Positions 25,120-32,397 of a DNA stretch of 32,397 bases are shown here, in pieces. The stretch comes from Muribaculaceae bacterium. GTDB taxonomy: Bacteria; Bacteroidota; Bacteroidia; Bacteroidales; Muribaculaceae. The translations under genes were made by a program, and so were the position numbers. The DNA lies in contig JAGAYZ010000056.1 of assembly GCA_017940245.1 (NCBI GenBank), positions 1-32,397 on the forward strand, read 5' to 3'. The notes under the pieces were generated by a model, which did no database searches, had not been told where the DNA came from, and saw only the letters and a list, made by a program, of their open reading frames with translations. Every line of letters begins with the position of its first letter. The stretch's first letter is position 1.

Positions 25120-25596
25120 CTATTTGTTTTTATGAATCAAAGCCACGGCATAGGCAGCGATTCCTTCCTCATGCCCCACAAAGCCCAATCGCTCGGTGGT
25201 GGTGGACTTAATCGACACTTGACCGATGTCGCAATTCATGCATTGGGCCAGCTGTTCCTGCATGGCTGGAATGTGTGGATTGATCTTAGGGCGCTCGGCA
25301 CAGATAGTGATGTCGCAGTTGCCCAACGTGTAGCCATGCTCATCGAGCAAGCGACACACTTCGCGCAGCAATTTGCGACTGTCAATACCTTTATACTTAG
25401 GGTCGGTATCGGGAAAATGGTAACCGATGTCGCGCAGACAGGCAGCACCGAGCAGCGCATCGCACAGGGCATGGATGGCCACATCGGCATCACTGTGCCC
25501 CAGCAGACCCAGCGTGTGCGCTATTTTCACTCCGCCCAGCCACAATTCACGACCTTCAACTAGGCGATGAACATCGTAGCCAAACCCAATTCTCAT
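25120..25596 (-). CDS. ispF: 2-C-methyl-D-erythritol 2,4-cyclodiphosphate synthase
   Basis: A 158-residue enzyme of the non-mevalonate (MEP) isoprenoid pathway, cyclising CDP-ME 2-phosphate with release of CMP. It acts as a trimer in the cytoplasm. Metal ligands D8 and H10 (GYDVHR) and H42 (AIHALCDAL) are present, as are GLLGHSDADV and the C-terminal TTTERLGFVGHEEGIAAYA signature. The ATG overlaps the porV stop by 4 nt (ATGA), so translation is coupled to porV. Length is normal. Confidence 0.97.
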   Translation of the reverse strand: MRIGFGYDVHRLVEGRELWLGGVKIAHTLGLLGHSDADVAIHALCDALLGAACLRDIGYHFPDTDPKYKGIDSRKLLREVCRLLDEHGYTLGNCDITICAERPKINPHIPAMQEQLAQCMNCDIGQVSIKSTTTERLGFVGHEEGIAAYAVALIHKNK

Positions 25597-26765
25597 CGAC
25601 CGAACAGGCTCTTGATGCCGTCCATGTCGAACGACAGGGTGAAACGCAACGTCTGGTCGAGCGGGCTGTTCTGCTTGGTGGCTATCATGTAACCGGCATC
25701 AAGGCGTATCACACTCAGCGAGAAGCCGGCACCCAGACCGAAATATTGGCGGTTGCCGTTGTAGGCACTCTCGTAGTAGTAACCGCCACGCAGGAAGAAC
25801 TGCTGGTTATAAGCATACTCGGCACCGATTGAGCAGTTGATGCGTTTTGCGAAATCACTGCCAAACGAGGAGAAGATGCCGGAAATCGACGACTTGCTCT
25901 TCCAGTCTTCCTCGGCTTGACGGAATTCCTCTTCATATTCAGCACTGCCATCGCCAAAATCTTGAAGACGCGGCTTGGCTGGAACCAGCAGTTTGTTGGC
26001 ATCCACACCGATGGAAAGGTTGTGATAGTCGGCCAGCGGGAAAGTGAAAGTCGTACCTATCTTGAGGTTAGCAGGCAGGAATGCCGGGTTGTTTCCTCCA
26101 TCGTAGTTGATTTTAGAACCGATGTTGGATATATTGAAACCCAGCGACCATTGACACTCATTGCGGCCGATGATGGGATAGGTGGTGAAGTAGCCACTAA
26201 TATCGGCAGCGAAGGCCGAAGCCGAGGTCTTTCCATCGGGGTTATAAGTGTTGTAACCCAAATCGCTATGAATGTAGCGCAACGCCACACCCATTGAGAA
26301 TTTCTCCGACAGTTTGCGGGAATAAGCCACATCGGCGGCCAATTCGAATGGATGGATGCTGGCGATTGAAGCACCACTCTCGGTCTGGTTAATTTCGCCA
26401 TAAGAGAAGTAGCGCAGCGAGGCACTCACCGCCTGGTTGTCGCCACTGCCGATTTTGAAATAGCCGCTCAAGTTGGCCAGATAAATGTCATTGACAATCT
26501 TGCGCAACCACGGCGTGTAGGAAAGCGACACACCCGCACTGCTGTAGGCAAAGGCATATTTTGATGGGTTCCAGTATTGTGAGTTCACATCGGGGTCGGT
26601 TGCGGCACCCAGGTTGCCCATCGAGGCTCCGCGCGCATCGGCGGTGATGCCCAGCATGGCCACACCGGTATGGATGGGGTTAAAGTCCTGGTGGTCTTGA
26701 GCCACGGCCTTGCTTGCCAGCAATATGCTCGCAAGCGCTATAACGGTCTTGAATTGAACTTTCAT
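25593..26765 (-). CDS. porV: Type IX secretion system outer membrane protein PorV
   Basis: A 390-residue outer membrane beta barrel. After a signal peptide (about 1-22, SKAVA-QD) it shows the PorV pattern: LGITADARGASMGNLGAATDPDVNSQYWNPSKYAF, then SYTPWLRKIVNDIYLANLSGY. It ends in alternating beta strands with a terminal aromatic-rich strand. PorV binds the C-terminal signal of type IX cargo and carries it from the translocon to the attachment complex with the PorU sortase. The gene shows that the organism has at least part of a type IX system. It overlaps ispF. The upstream neighbour is a Bax-inhibitor family gene, not porU, and a terminator separates them. Confidence 0.92.
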   Translation of the reverse strand: MKVQFKTVIALASILLASKAVAQDHQDFNPIHTGVAMLGITADARGASMGNLGAATDPDVNSQYWNPSKYAFAYSSAGVSLSYTPWLRKIVNDIYLANLSGYFKIGSGDNQAVSASLRYFSYGEINQTESGASIASIHPFELAADVAYSRKLSEKFSMGVALRYIHSDLGYNTYNPDGKTSASAFAADISGYFTTYPIIGRNECQWSLGFNISNIGSKINYDGGNNPAFLPANLKIGTTFTFPLADYHNLSIGVDANKLLVPAKPRLQDFGDGSAEYEEEFRQAEEDWKSKSSISGIFSSFGSDFAKRINCSIGAEYAYNQQFFLRGGYYYESAYNGNRQYFGLGAGFSLSVIRLDAGYMIATKQNSPLDQTLRFTLSFDMDGIKSLFGR

Positions 26766-26834
26766 AGTAGTCTTGTTATCTTATATCGTTTTATATAACT
26801 CCAAAACACCCCATTTTATTGTATCGGAAGCCAT

Positions 26835-26870
26835 AAAAAAATGGACAATGACGGAATTTCATTGCCCATT
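26835..26870 (-). terminator. Intrinsic terminator of the Bax-inhibitor family gene
   Basis: On the minus strand AATGGGCAATG (26,860-26,870) pairs with CATTGTCCATT (26,840-26,850) with one G-T pair and a 9-nt loop, followed by seven T (26,835-26,841). Confidence 0.88.
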
Positions 26871-26892
26871 GTGATGAGATTTAGTTGTTTCA

Positions 26893-27618
26893 TCAGTCGC
26901 GACTGCCGAAGAAGCGCAACAGATACAGGAACAAGTTGATGAAGTCCAGATACAGGCTCAATGCTCCCAACGTGGCCACCTTGCCCACCTGACTCTGGTC
27001 GGCCATCGAAGCCATTTCCTTGATTTTCTGGGTGTCCCAGGCCGTGAGTCCCACAAAGATGAGCACACCGACAATGCTGATGCCCCACTCCAGCGCAGAA
27101 CTCTGCAGGAAGATGTTGACCAGCGAACAGATAATCAAGCCTATCAGCCCCATGAACAAGATGGCTCCAAACTTGGTGAGGTCTTGCTTGGTGACATAGC
27201 CAAAGATGGTCATTGCTCCAAAAGTGAGCGACGTAATCAAAAATGTGAACCCTATCGACGACATGGTATAGACCATGAAGATGGGGGTGAGCACGATACC
27301 ATTCACCACGCTATATAGATAGAACAGCGCCGTGGCCGTGGCGGTGCTCAGTTTGTTGATGGCAGCACTGATTGCTATCACAAGGCCAAGCTCCACTGCC
27401 ATAAGCACCCAGAACACAGCCTGGTGAGAGAACAGCACCGACATGATCGAGGGACTCGACAACACGGCAAACGATGTGAGTGCCGTGACCAGTAGACCCA
27501 AAGACATCTTGCCGTACACGCGACGCATCACGCGGGCAATGTAGTTACTCAACGAGAGTTCATTCTCGGCCTGCATGGCCGTTGAATATCCCTGAGGAAA
27601 AATTTCGTTGTTATTCAT
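26893..27618 (-). CDS. Bax inhibitor-1 / YccA family membrane protein
   Basis: A 241-residue integral membrane protein with about seven hydrophobic segments after a polar N terminus of roughly 35 residues. The family signature is clear near the end: GLTAWDTQKIKEM between the last helices, and a final LSLYLDFINLFLYLLRFFG segment. Family members are proton-sensitive calcium channels or protease-interacting proteins in other bacteria; the role in Bacteroidota is not established. It lies 61 nt downstream of argS with no visible promoter, so co-transcription with argS is likely. Confidence 0.93.
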   Translation of the reverse strand: MNNNEIFPQGYSTAMQAENELSLSNYIARVMRRVYGKMSLGLLVTALTSFAVLSSPSIMSVLFSHQAVFWVLMAVELGLVIAISAAINKLSTATATALFYLYSVVNGIVLTPIFMVYTMSSIGFTFLITSLTFGAMTIFGYVTKQDLTKFGAILFMGLIGLIICSLVNIFLQSSALEWGISIVGVLIFVGLTAWDTQKIKEMASMADQSQVGKVATLGALSLYLDFINLFLYLLRFFGSRD

Positions 27619-27679
27619 GATGCATAATTATATTTGTTTCGTGTTCAGTACTTGCAAAAAGTGTGCCATGAGACTGGCA

Positions 27680-29464
27680 TTACATGCGCTGGGGCACTTC
27701 CATGCCCAGCAGACTCAAGCCACGGGCTATAATGTCGCCCACGGTGCGCGACAACTTAAGGCGGAACACACGCACACACGCATTTTCTTCACGCAAGATG
27801 CTATAGTCGTGATAGAACTGGTTGAACTCTTTGGCCAGTTCATAGACATAGTTGGCTATCAGCGCCGGGCTGAAGTTCTTGCCAGCATCGGCCACGGCTG
27901 CACTGAAGTCGGCAAGACGCTGGATGAGCGATGTCTCCTTGTCGTTTGGAGCCACATTGCTGATGTCGGTGCCGTCCACGTCGTCGGTAGATTTGCGTAA
28001 CAGCGACTGGATGCGGGCATAAGTGTACTGGATAAACGGACCGGTATTGCCGTTGAAATCTATCGACTCCTGCGGGTTGAACAGCATGTTCTTGCGCGGG
28101 TCCACCTTGAGGATAAAATACTTGAGTGCACCCAGGCCGATGATGCGAAGCACCTCTTCTTTTTCAGCCTCGGAAAGGCCCTCCAGTCGACCGGGTTCCT
28201 GACTCATCGTGCGAGCTGTGGCAATCATTTCGTCCATCAGTTCATCGGCATCCACAACAGTGCCCTCGCGCGACTTCATCTTGCCGTTGGGCAACTCTAC
28301 CATGCCATAGGAGAAGTGTATCAGGTCCTTGCCCCACTTGAAGCCCAACTTGTCGAGCAAGAGCGAGAGCACCTGGAAATGATAGTTCTGCTCATTGCCC
28401 ACCACATAAATCATGCGGTCGATGGGATAGTCTTGATAACGGAGCTTGGCCGTGCCGATGTCCTGAGTCATATACACCGATGTACCGTCGCTGCGCAGCA
28501 GCAATTTCTGATCCAGGCCGTCGCCGGTGAGGTCGGCCCACACGCTTCCGTCGTCCTTGCGGTAAAACACGCCCTTGTCAAGCCCTTCGAGCACTTTCTC
28601 CTTTCCTTCCAGATAGGTCTGGCTCTCATAATAAATTTTGTCAAACGACACGCCCATGCGCTTGTAGGTCTCATCAAAACCGGCATAGACCCACTCGTTC
28701 ATCATGCGCCACAGCGAGCGCACCTGCTCATCACCGTCTTCCCAGCGCTTGAGCATGGCGCGAGCTTCCTGCATGAGGGTTGATTGCTTTTCGGCCTCCT
28801 CTTCGCTCAGCCCTTGAGCCTGCAGTTCTTTAAGTTCGGCTTTATAATGCTTGTCAAACTCCACATAGTAGTCGCCGATGAGGTGGTCGCCCTTCTTACC
28901 GGTTGACTCAGGGGTAGCGCCGTTACCCCAGCGCTGCCACGCCAGCATCGACTTGCAGATGTGGATGCCACGGTCGTTCACGATATTGGTCTTCACCACC
29001 TTGTAGCCGTTAGCCTCCATGATGCGCGACAGGCTGAAACCCAGCAGATTATTGCGCACATGGCCCAAGTGGAGCGGTTTGTTGGTGTTTGGCGACGAGT
29101 ATTCAATCATCACCAATTGGCTCTCGGGGGTAACAGGACGGAAACCATAATCGGTTGTAGAGGCCACGTGATTGAGCACGCCAGTCCAAAACGACGGTTT
29201 GATGGTAATGTTCAGGAAGCCCTTGATGACGTTGAATTTTTCTACGGCATCGCAGTGCGCCACCAGATACTCACCTATTTCTTGGGCCGTCACATCGGGA
29301 GCCTTGCGAGAAGCGCGCAAGAAAGGAAACACCACTATGGTTTCATTACCTTCAAACTCTTTTTTTGTGGTCTGGGGTACAATTTGTTCAGCGGGAAAAT
29401 CCACGCCATACAAATCCTTCACCGCAGCGGCGGTGGCACTCGACAAAATATTATCTATCGACAT
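27680..29464 (-). CDS. argS: Arginyl-tRNA synthetase
   Basis: A 594-residue class I aminoacyl-tRNA synthetase that charges tRNA-Arg. The HIGH motif appears as HLGH at residues 132-135 within NTNKPLHLGHVRNN. A degenerate KMSKS loop reads MKSREG, as usual for this enzyme. The C terminus ends in MEVPQRM, like the family's LxxxPERM ending. The N-terminal Arg-specific domain (about 1-110) is complete. Length is normal. Confidence 0.97.
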   Translation of the reverse strand: MSIDNILSSATAAAVKDLYGVDFPAEQIVPQTTKKEFEGNETIVVFPFLRASRKAPDVTAQEIGEYLVAHCDAVEKFNVIKGFLNITIKPSFWTGVLNHVASTTDYGFRPVTPESQLVMIEYSSPNTNKPLHLGHVRNNLLGFSLSRIMEANGYKVVKTNIVNDRGIHICKSMLAWQRWGNGATPESTGKKGDHLIGDYYVEFDKHYKAELKELQAQGLSEEEAEKQSTLMQEARAMLKRWEDGDEQVRSLWRMMNEWVYAGFDETYKRMGVSFDKIYYESQTYLEGKEKVLEGLDKGVFYRKDDGSVWADLTGDGLDQKLLLRSDGTSVYMTQDIGTAKLRYQDYPIDRMIYVVGNEQNYHFQVLSLLLDKLGFKWGKDLIHFSYGMVELPNGKMKSREGTVVDADELMDEMIATARTMSQEPGRLEGLSEAEKEEVLRIIGLGALKYFILKVDPRKNMLFNPQESIDFNGNTGPFIQYTYARIQSLLRKSTDDVDGTDISNVAPNDKETSLIQRLADFSAAVADAGKNFSPALIANYVYELAKEFNQFYHDYSILREENACVRVFRLKLSRTVGDIIARGLSLLGMEVPQRM

Positions 29465-29566
29465 TGAAATAAACTTTTATTCGCTATATATGAAACACTA
29501 CACCACTCGCAGCACTCCACCTCATGACGAGTGCGACGAGCAGCACACACTTTATTTTTTGCAGTG

Positions 29567-29574
29567 CAAAGTTA
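29567..29574 (-). promoter_or_regulatory. Likely -7 box of the argS promoter
   Basis: TAACTTTG followed by C on the minus strand, a perfect TAnnTTTG match about 103 nt upstream of the argS ATG. No convincing TTTG is found 19-21 nt upstream, so the call rests on one box. Confidence 0.45.
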
Positions 29575-29627
29575 CTAATTAATTGATAATTAATTGGTCT
29601 ATTTGATAAATATTTTATCCACCCGCT

Positions 29628-31139
29628 TTATTTGGTCTCGGGCTCCTGAGTGGCCAACACTATATTTATCAGCGCATTAACGTCGCCCACGTCAATCGTT
29701 CCATCACCTGTTAAATCGCCCTTCCACAACGCAGGCGCGATTTTTCCCAACACCATATTGATGAGCAGGTTCACATCGGCCACATCCACGATACCATCGA
29801 TGTTGACGTCGCCACGGGCCACCAGCGCGTCGATGTTGCGCGATAACCAAGGCATGCGCAGTTTAAACCACTGCACTCGCTTGTAGATGTTGCTGTAGGG
29901 CGAATAATACGTGCCCCAGCGCCGGTTGTTGAGTGTCATTGATGCGTACAAGCCTTTTCCTTGCGCCGATGTCTTCAGGCCATTCAGCGCATCGGCCATG
30001 CCATCACAGAGCACCTCTTTTATCGCATGCCAATGCTCAACATAAGCGGCCAAGAAAATTTTATTGGAGTTGCGGAAAAATGGGCTGTACTGATCTCGAT
30101 GCACACGAGCCCATCGAGCCGTGTCGGTTTCTTGAGAAGTAAAGTCCCACATGAGCGGCATCACCATTATAGAAGACGCACTACGATCATATTTCATGTA
30201 ATACATGTTCGAGCCCGCAGCATCATTTGTCGACAGGATGTCATGTCCTAGCGTCCACTTGGCATATGAATCAACGTCTATATAGTCCTCATAGTGCCCG
30301 TTAAACATCGATGCCTCATATTTCTGGAGCAAGTCGGTCATGAATGCCACGTCGCCGTCCGTGAGCTCTTCAGTCTCGGGATATTTGAATGTGTAGTGCA
30401 CAGGAAATCCTAAACATGATTCAATATAGGTATCGACCTTCCACCAATATGGATCCAGTTCAAACAAGAAACCGTTTTTGGATATATTAATTCTGCAGTT
30501 TGTGTTACGTCTCACCGACTCCACTAGCATATACACACCGCAATACTCATTGTTGATAACGACATTCACATAACGATATCCGGGAGTCCAGGGCATGCCC
30601 AGCAACCGATTCAGTTCAAATCCTTGCGCCACAAATTGCTCATCGTCGCGAATCAGCAGCCAGTGCTTGTCACGAAAACTAGGATTGTTGCGCTTGAGCA
30701 AATCGGCCTTGTCTTGGAGTGTAATCTTATATGGCTTTTTGGCATAAAATGCACTGGAATTACCTCGCAAGCGCAAAGTCATGCCCTTTGCATCCTGCAC
30801 ATAGTCGCCCGAATCATAAATCACGCTGTTGCCATCCAAAATCATTAGCCTGCCGGGCACATCGGTGGCATTCACTATCGACAGTCCCCACGCTCCTTCG
30901 GGAGCATACACATAGTCGGCTGTAGGCCACACTCCCTGCTCCGTATTGACATCCAGTACCCACAAACCGGTCGCTGTAATGCTAGCAAAAGTAATCGAGT
31001 CTTTACCCTCACCCATTCCCACCATGCGATCGTGTGCGTCAACTTGTGACACTGTCATCGCAAACAGCAAACACATTGCCAAACTCCGAGTAATTCTTTT
31101 ATTTATCTTGCCTGACTTCAGATGTAACATAAACTGCAT
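29628..31139 (-). CDS. Secreted CotH kinase family protein with dockerin tail
   Basis: A 503-residue protein. Signal peptide about 1-35 (VSQVDA-HD). The CotH domain spans about 120-430: LRGNSS (124-129), KKPYKITL, KHWLLIRDDE, ELNRLLGMPWTPGYRYVNVVINNEYCGVYMLVESV, and a late WDF motif. CotH proteins have an atypical protein-kinase fold; Bacillus CotH phosphorylates spore-coat proteins, and many bacterial members are secreted with carbohydrate-related modules. The tail (about 440-497) holds two dockerin loops, DVNIDGIVDVAD and DLTGDGTIDVGD. It is more diverged from the other tails and is followed by a short charged end (ATQEPETK). The ATG at 31,139 is chosen; an ATG at 31,130 is also possible, because the promoter at 31,151-31,182 lies very close. 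No repeat A or B follows it. Confidence 0.87.
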   Translation of the reverse strand: MQFMLHLKSGKINKRITRSLAMCLLFAMTVSQVDAHDRMVGMGEGKDSITFASITATGLWVLDVNTEQGVWPTADYVYAPEGAWGLSIVNATDVPGRLMILDGNSVIYDSGDYVQDAKGMTLRLRGNSSAFYAKKPYKITLQDKADLLKRNNPSFRDKHWLLIRDDEQFVAQGFELNRLLGMPWTPGYRYVNVVINNEYCGVYMLVESVRRNTNCRINISKNGFLFELDPYWWKVDTYIESCLGFPVHYTFKYPETEELTDGDVAFMTDLLQKYEASMFNGHYEDYIDVDSYAKWTLGHDILSTNDAAGSNMYYMKYDRSASSIMVMPLMWDFTSQETDTARWARVHRDQYSPFFRNSNKIFLAAYVEHWHAIKEVLCDGMADALNGLKTSAQGKGLYASMTLNNRRWGTYYSPYSNIYKRVQWFKLRMPWLSRNIDALVARGDVNIDGIVDVADVNLLINMVLGKIAPALWKGDLTGDGTIDVGDVNALINIVLATQEPETK

Positions 31140-31150
31140 ATTTACTTCTA

Positions 31151-31182
31151 CAAAAGTACAATAATTCCAACACGCCCACAAG
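31151..31182 (-). promoter_or_regulatory. Promoter of the CotH gene
   Basis: On the minus strand CTTG (31,179-31,182), 20 nt, then TACTTTTG (31,151-31,158), a full -7 match. The leader would be only about 5-15 nt, depending on the start codon used. Confidence 0.65.
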
Positions 31183-31333
31183 AAAAACTTCCTTCATTTC
31201 TTCTTTCAGCTTCAATTTTACCAGACTTCAACTTTTAAATAAGCAGAAATCTTACTCTTTTTTCTAACAAAAACACATCTAGACCATTTTTTTATTGTAT
31301 CTTAGCACCGATTTTCAAAACGATTATAATCGC

Positions 31334-32155
31334 ATGACTTTACAATTACTCATCTGCACTATCGACGAAGGCATCAACAGTGTTGCCCAACTCATTCTCA
31401 CGCCTGCAGAGGGTATCAGTTATGTCATTTCATGGCAGCATTCAGGCAACGAGAACAACATTCAGGTGCCTAGCCAGTTAATCCGCGACGATATCAGCAT
31501 TTATCACCTGCAGGGGCGAGGACTAAGCAGAAACCGAAACAACGCACTGCGCCATGCTACTGCTCAATTATGCCTTATCGCCGATGATGATTGCAGATAT
31601 ACACATGAATGGCTGCAAACAGTCATCAAAACTTTTGAAGAACACACAGCCACCGACTTGGCTACCTTCAAGATGAAAAGCGATTACTGCCAAAAGATTT
31701 ACCCCACGCAGCCTCATGACCTTCAAAAACCAGCAAGAAAGTATTATCCCACATCGTTTGAAATCGCTTTTCGACGCGAAAAGGTGATTGGGAACATACA
31801 ATTCAACGAAAACTTCGGTTTAGGATCAGCCGTCTTTCATTGTTGTGAGGAGGAAATATTCATTCACGACGCCATCAGCCGCGGACTTCAATGTTGGTTC
31901 TACCCTATTACTATTGTAGAGCACAATCATCCCACCACCGACACATCACGAGCCACCGAGCCACATATCCTCATGGCCAAAGGCGCCTATCTCTACATTG
32001 GATATCGGTCAAAGATGCTACTTTATCCATTTGCCATTGCATGGAAAACAGCGCGAATGCACCACAGCAGCTACTTTCGCTCTCTTTGGTATCTCTTCAA
32101 GGGACTTAAACATATCATCAAGCATCCGAAACTTGCAACCCAGGGTCTCCTCTAG
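31334..32155 (+). CDS. Family 2 glycosyltransferase
   Basis: A 273-residue protein with a GT-A glycosyltransferase pattern: an N-terminal strand (LQLLICTIDEG), a middle segment GRGLSRNRNNALRHATAQLCLIADDDCRY carrying the DDD metal and nucleotide-sugar motif, and FGLGSAVFHCCEEEIFIHDAI with the acidic residues expected of the acceptor or base region. There is no signal peptide. The hydrophobic C-terminal part (YRSKMLLYPFAIAW) may sit on the inner membrane. It probably adds a sugar to a surface polysaccharide or glycoprotein; donor and acceptor are unknown. The ATG at 31,334 is preferred to a frame open from 31,295. A near-match -7 box, TATCTTAG, lies at 31,298-31,305. The gene stands alone and converges on the rRNA operon. 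Confidence 0.88.
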   Translation: MTLQLLICTIDEGINSVAQLILTPAEGISYVISWQHSGNENNIQVPSQLIRDDISIYHLQGRGLSRNRNNALRHATAQLCLIADDDCRYTHEWLQTVIKTFEEHTATDLATFKMKSDYCQKIYPTQPHDLQKPARKYYPTSFEIAFRREKVIGNIQFNENFGLGSAVFHCCEEEIFIHDAISRGLQCWFYPITIVEHNHPTTDTSRATEPHILMAKGAYLYIGYRSKMLLYPFAIAWKTARMHHSSYFRSLWYLFKGLKHIIKHPKLATQGLL

Positions 32156-32271
32156 CTATCGCCCCACACTTTTAAAACATTCGGTAAGCACTTTACACGG
32201 CCGTCTTTTGTCTGCACCGTACTGTAGCGGCCGGGGGCGACGGACGGGATGGACATTTGCCCGTCACGCAC

Positions 32272-32313
32272 AAAAAAGAGGAGGGACCCGTGCCTTGCGG
32301 CTCGGATCCCTCC
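32272..32313 (-). terminator. rRNA operon terminator
   Basis: On the minus strand GGAGGGA (32,307-32,313) and inner pairs (CC, GCC) fold with TCCCTCC (32,280-32,286), followed by T-rich TCTTTTTTG. It lies directly after the 5S rRNA 3' end and marks the end of the operon. Confidence 0.88.
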
Positions 32314-32316
32314 GTA

Positions 32317-32397
<81 letters not shown>

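Noticed and set aside
32236-32264. Hairpin GACGGG ... CCCGTC as a terminator for the glycosyltransferase
   Set aside because: The stem is only 6 bp, and no T run follows on the plus strand.

Overview
The window reads as chromosome from a gut-type member of the Bacteroidales (Bacteroidota), probably near Muribaculaceae or Prevotellaceae. The evidence is a type IX secretion barrel (PorV), Bacteroidota-style promoters (TTTG-like box, about 19-20 nt, TAnnTTTG) at several gene starts, a bacteroidal speA, lipoprotein signals, and large surface proteins that end in paired dockerin-type calcium loops. The lineage is inferred from gene content, not from a phylogenetic marker.

Left part (1-7,730). The window opens on the last codons of a dockerin-tailed protein, followed by an AT-rich block of interspersed repeats (58-640). 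Then come an uncharacterised lipoprotein with a strong terminator, a YoeB-type toxin-antitoxin pair on the minus strand, and a plus-strand operon holding a second uncharacterised lipoprotein, a paralogue of the first lipoprotein, and uracil-DNA glycosylase (ung). Convergent to it is the minus-strand pair speA (arginine decarboxylase) and truA (tRNA pseudouridine synthase).

Middle part (7,765-25,020). Five large minus-strand genes encode secreted multidomain proteins: a BspA-like leucine-rich-repeat (LRR) protein, a phosphodiester glycosidase (NAGPA-like) protein, an LRR protein with many EF-hand-like loops, and two related LRR proteins. All five end in the same tail of about 57 residues, with two DxNxDGxxDxxD loops. 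The gaps are filled with two families of interspersed, hairpin-rich repeats (called A and B here). These usually begin right after the stop codon of a dockerin-tailed gene. The gene at 7,840 is the exception: it has an ordinary terminator and a long, strongly structured upstream region (about 10,990-11,215).

Right part (25,060-32,397). Housekeeping and envelope genes return, mostly on the minus strand: ispF and porV (overlapping by 4 nt), a Bax-inhibitor-1 family membrane protein, argS, and a sixth complete dockerin-tailed protein with a CotH kinase domain. A plus-strand family 2 glycosyltransferase then converges on the 3' end of a ribosomal RNA operon (partial 5S rRNA and its terminator).

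Taken together, the central block looks like a surface-protein region in which unrelated N-terminal modules (LRR, glycosidase, CotH) carry one interchangeable calcium-binding tail. The tail coding sequence of two otherwise unrelated genes differs at only 4 of 165 bases, and the same repeat families sit just past the stop codons. This suggests recombination of tail cassettes. No cohesin-like partner gene is visible, and none of these proteins ends in a tail I recognise as the classical type IX sorting domain. How the tail is used is the main open question in this window.
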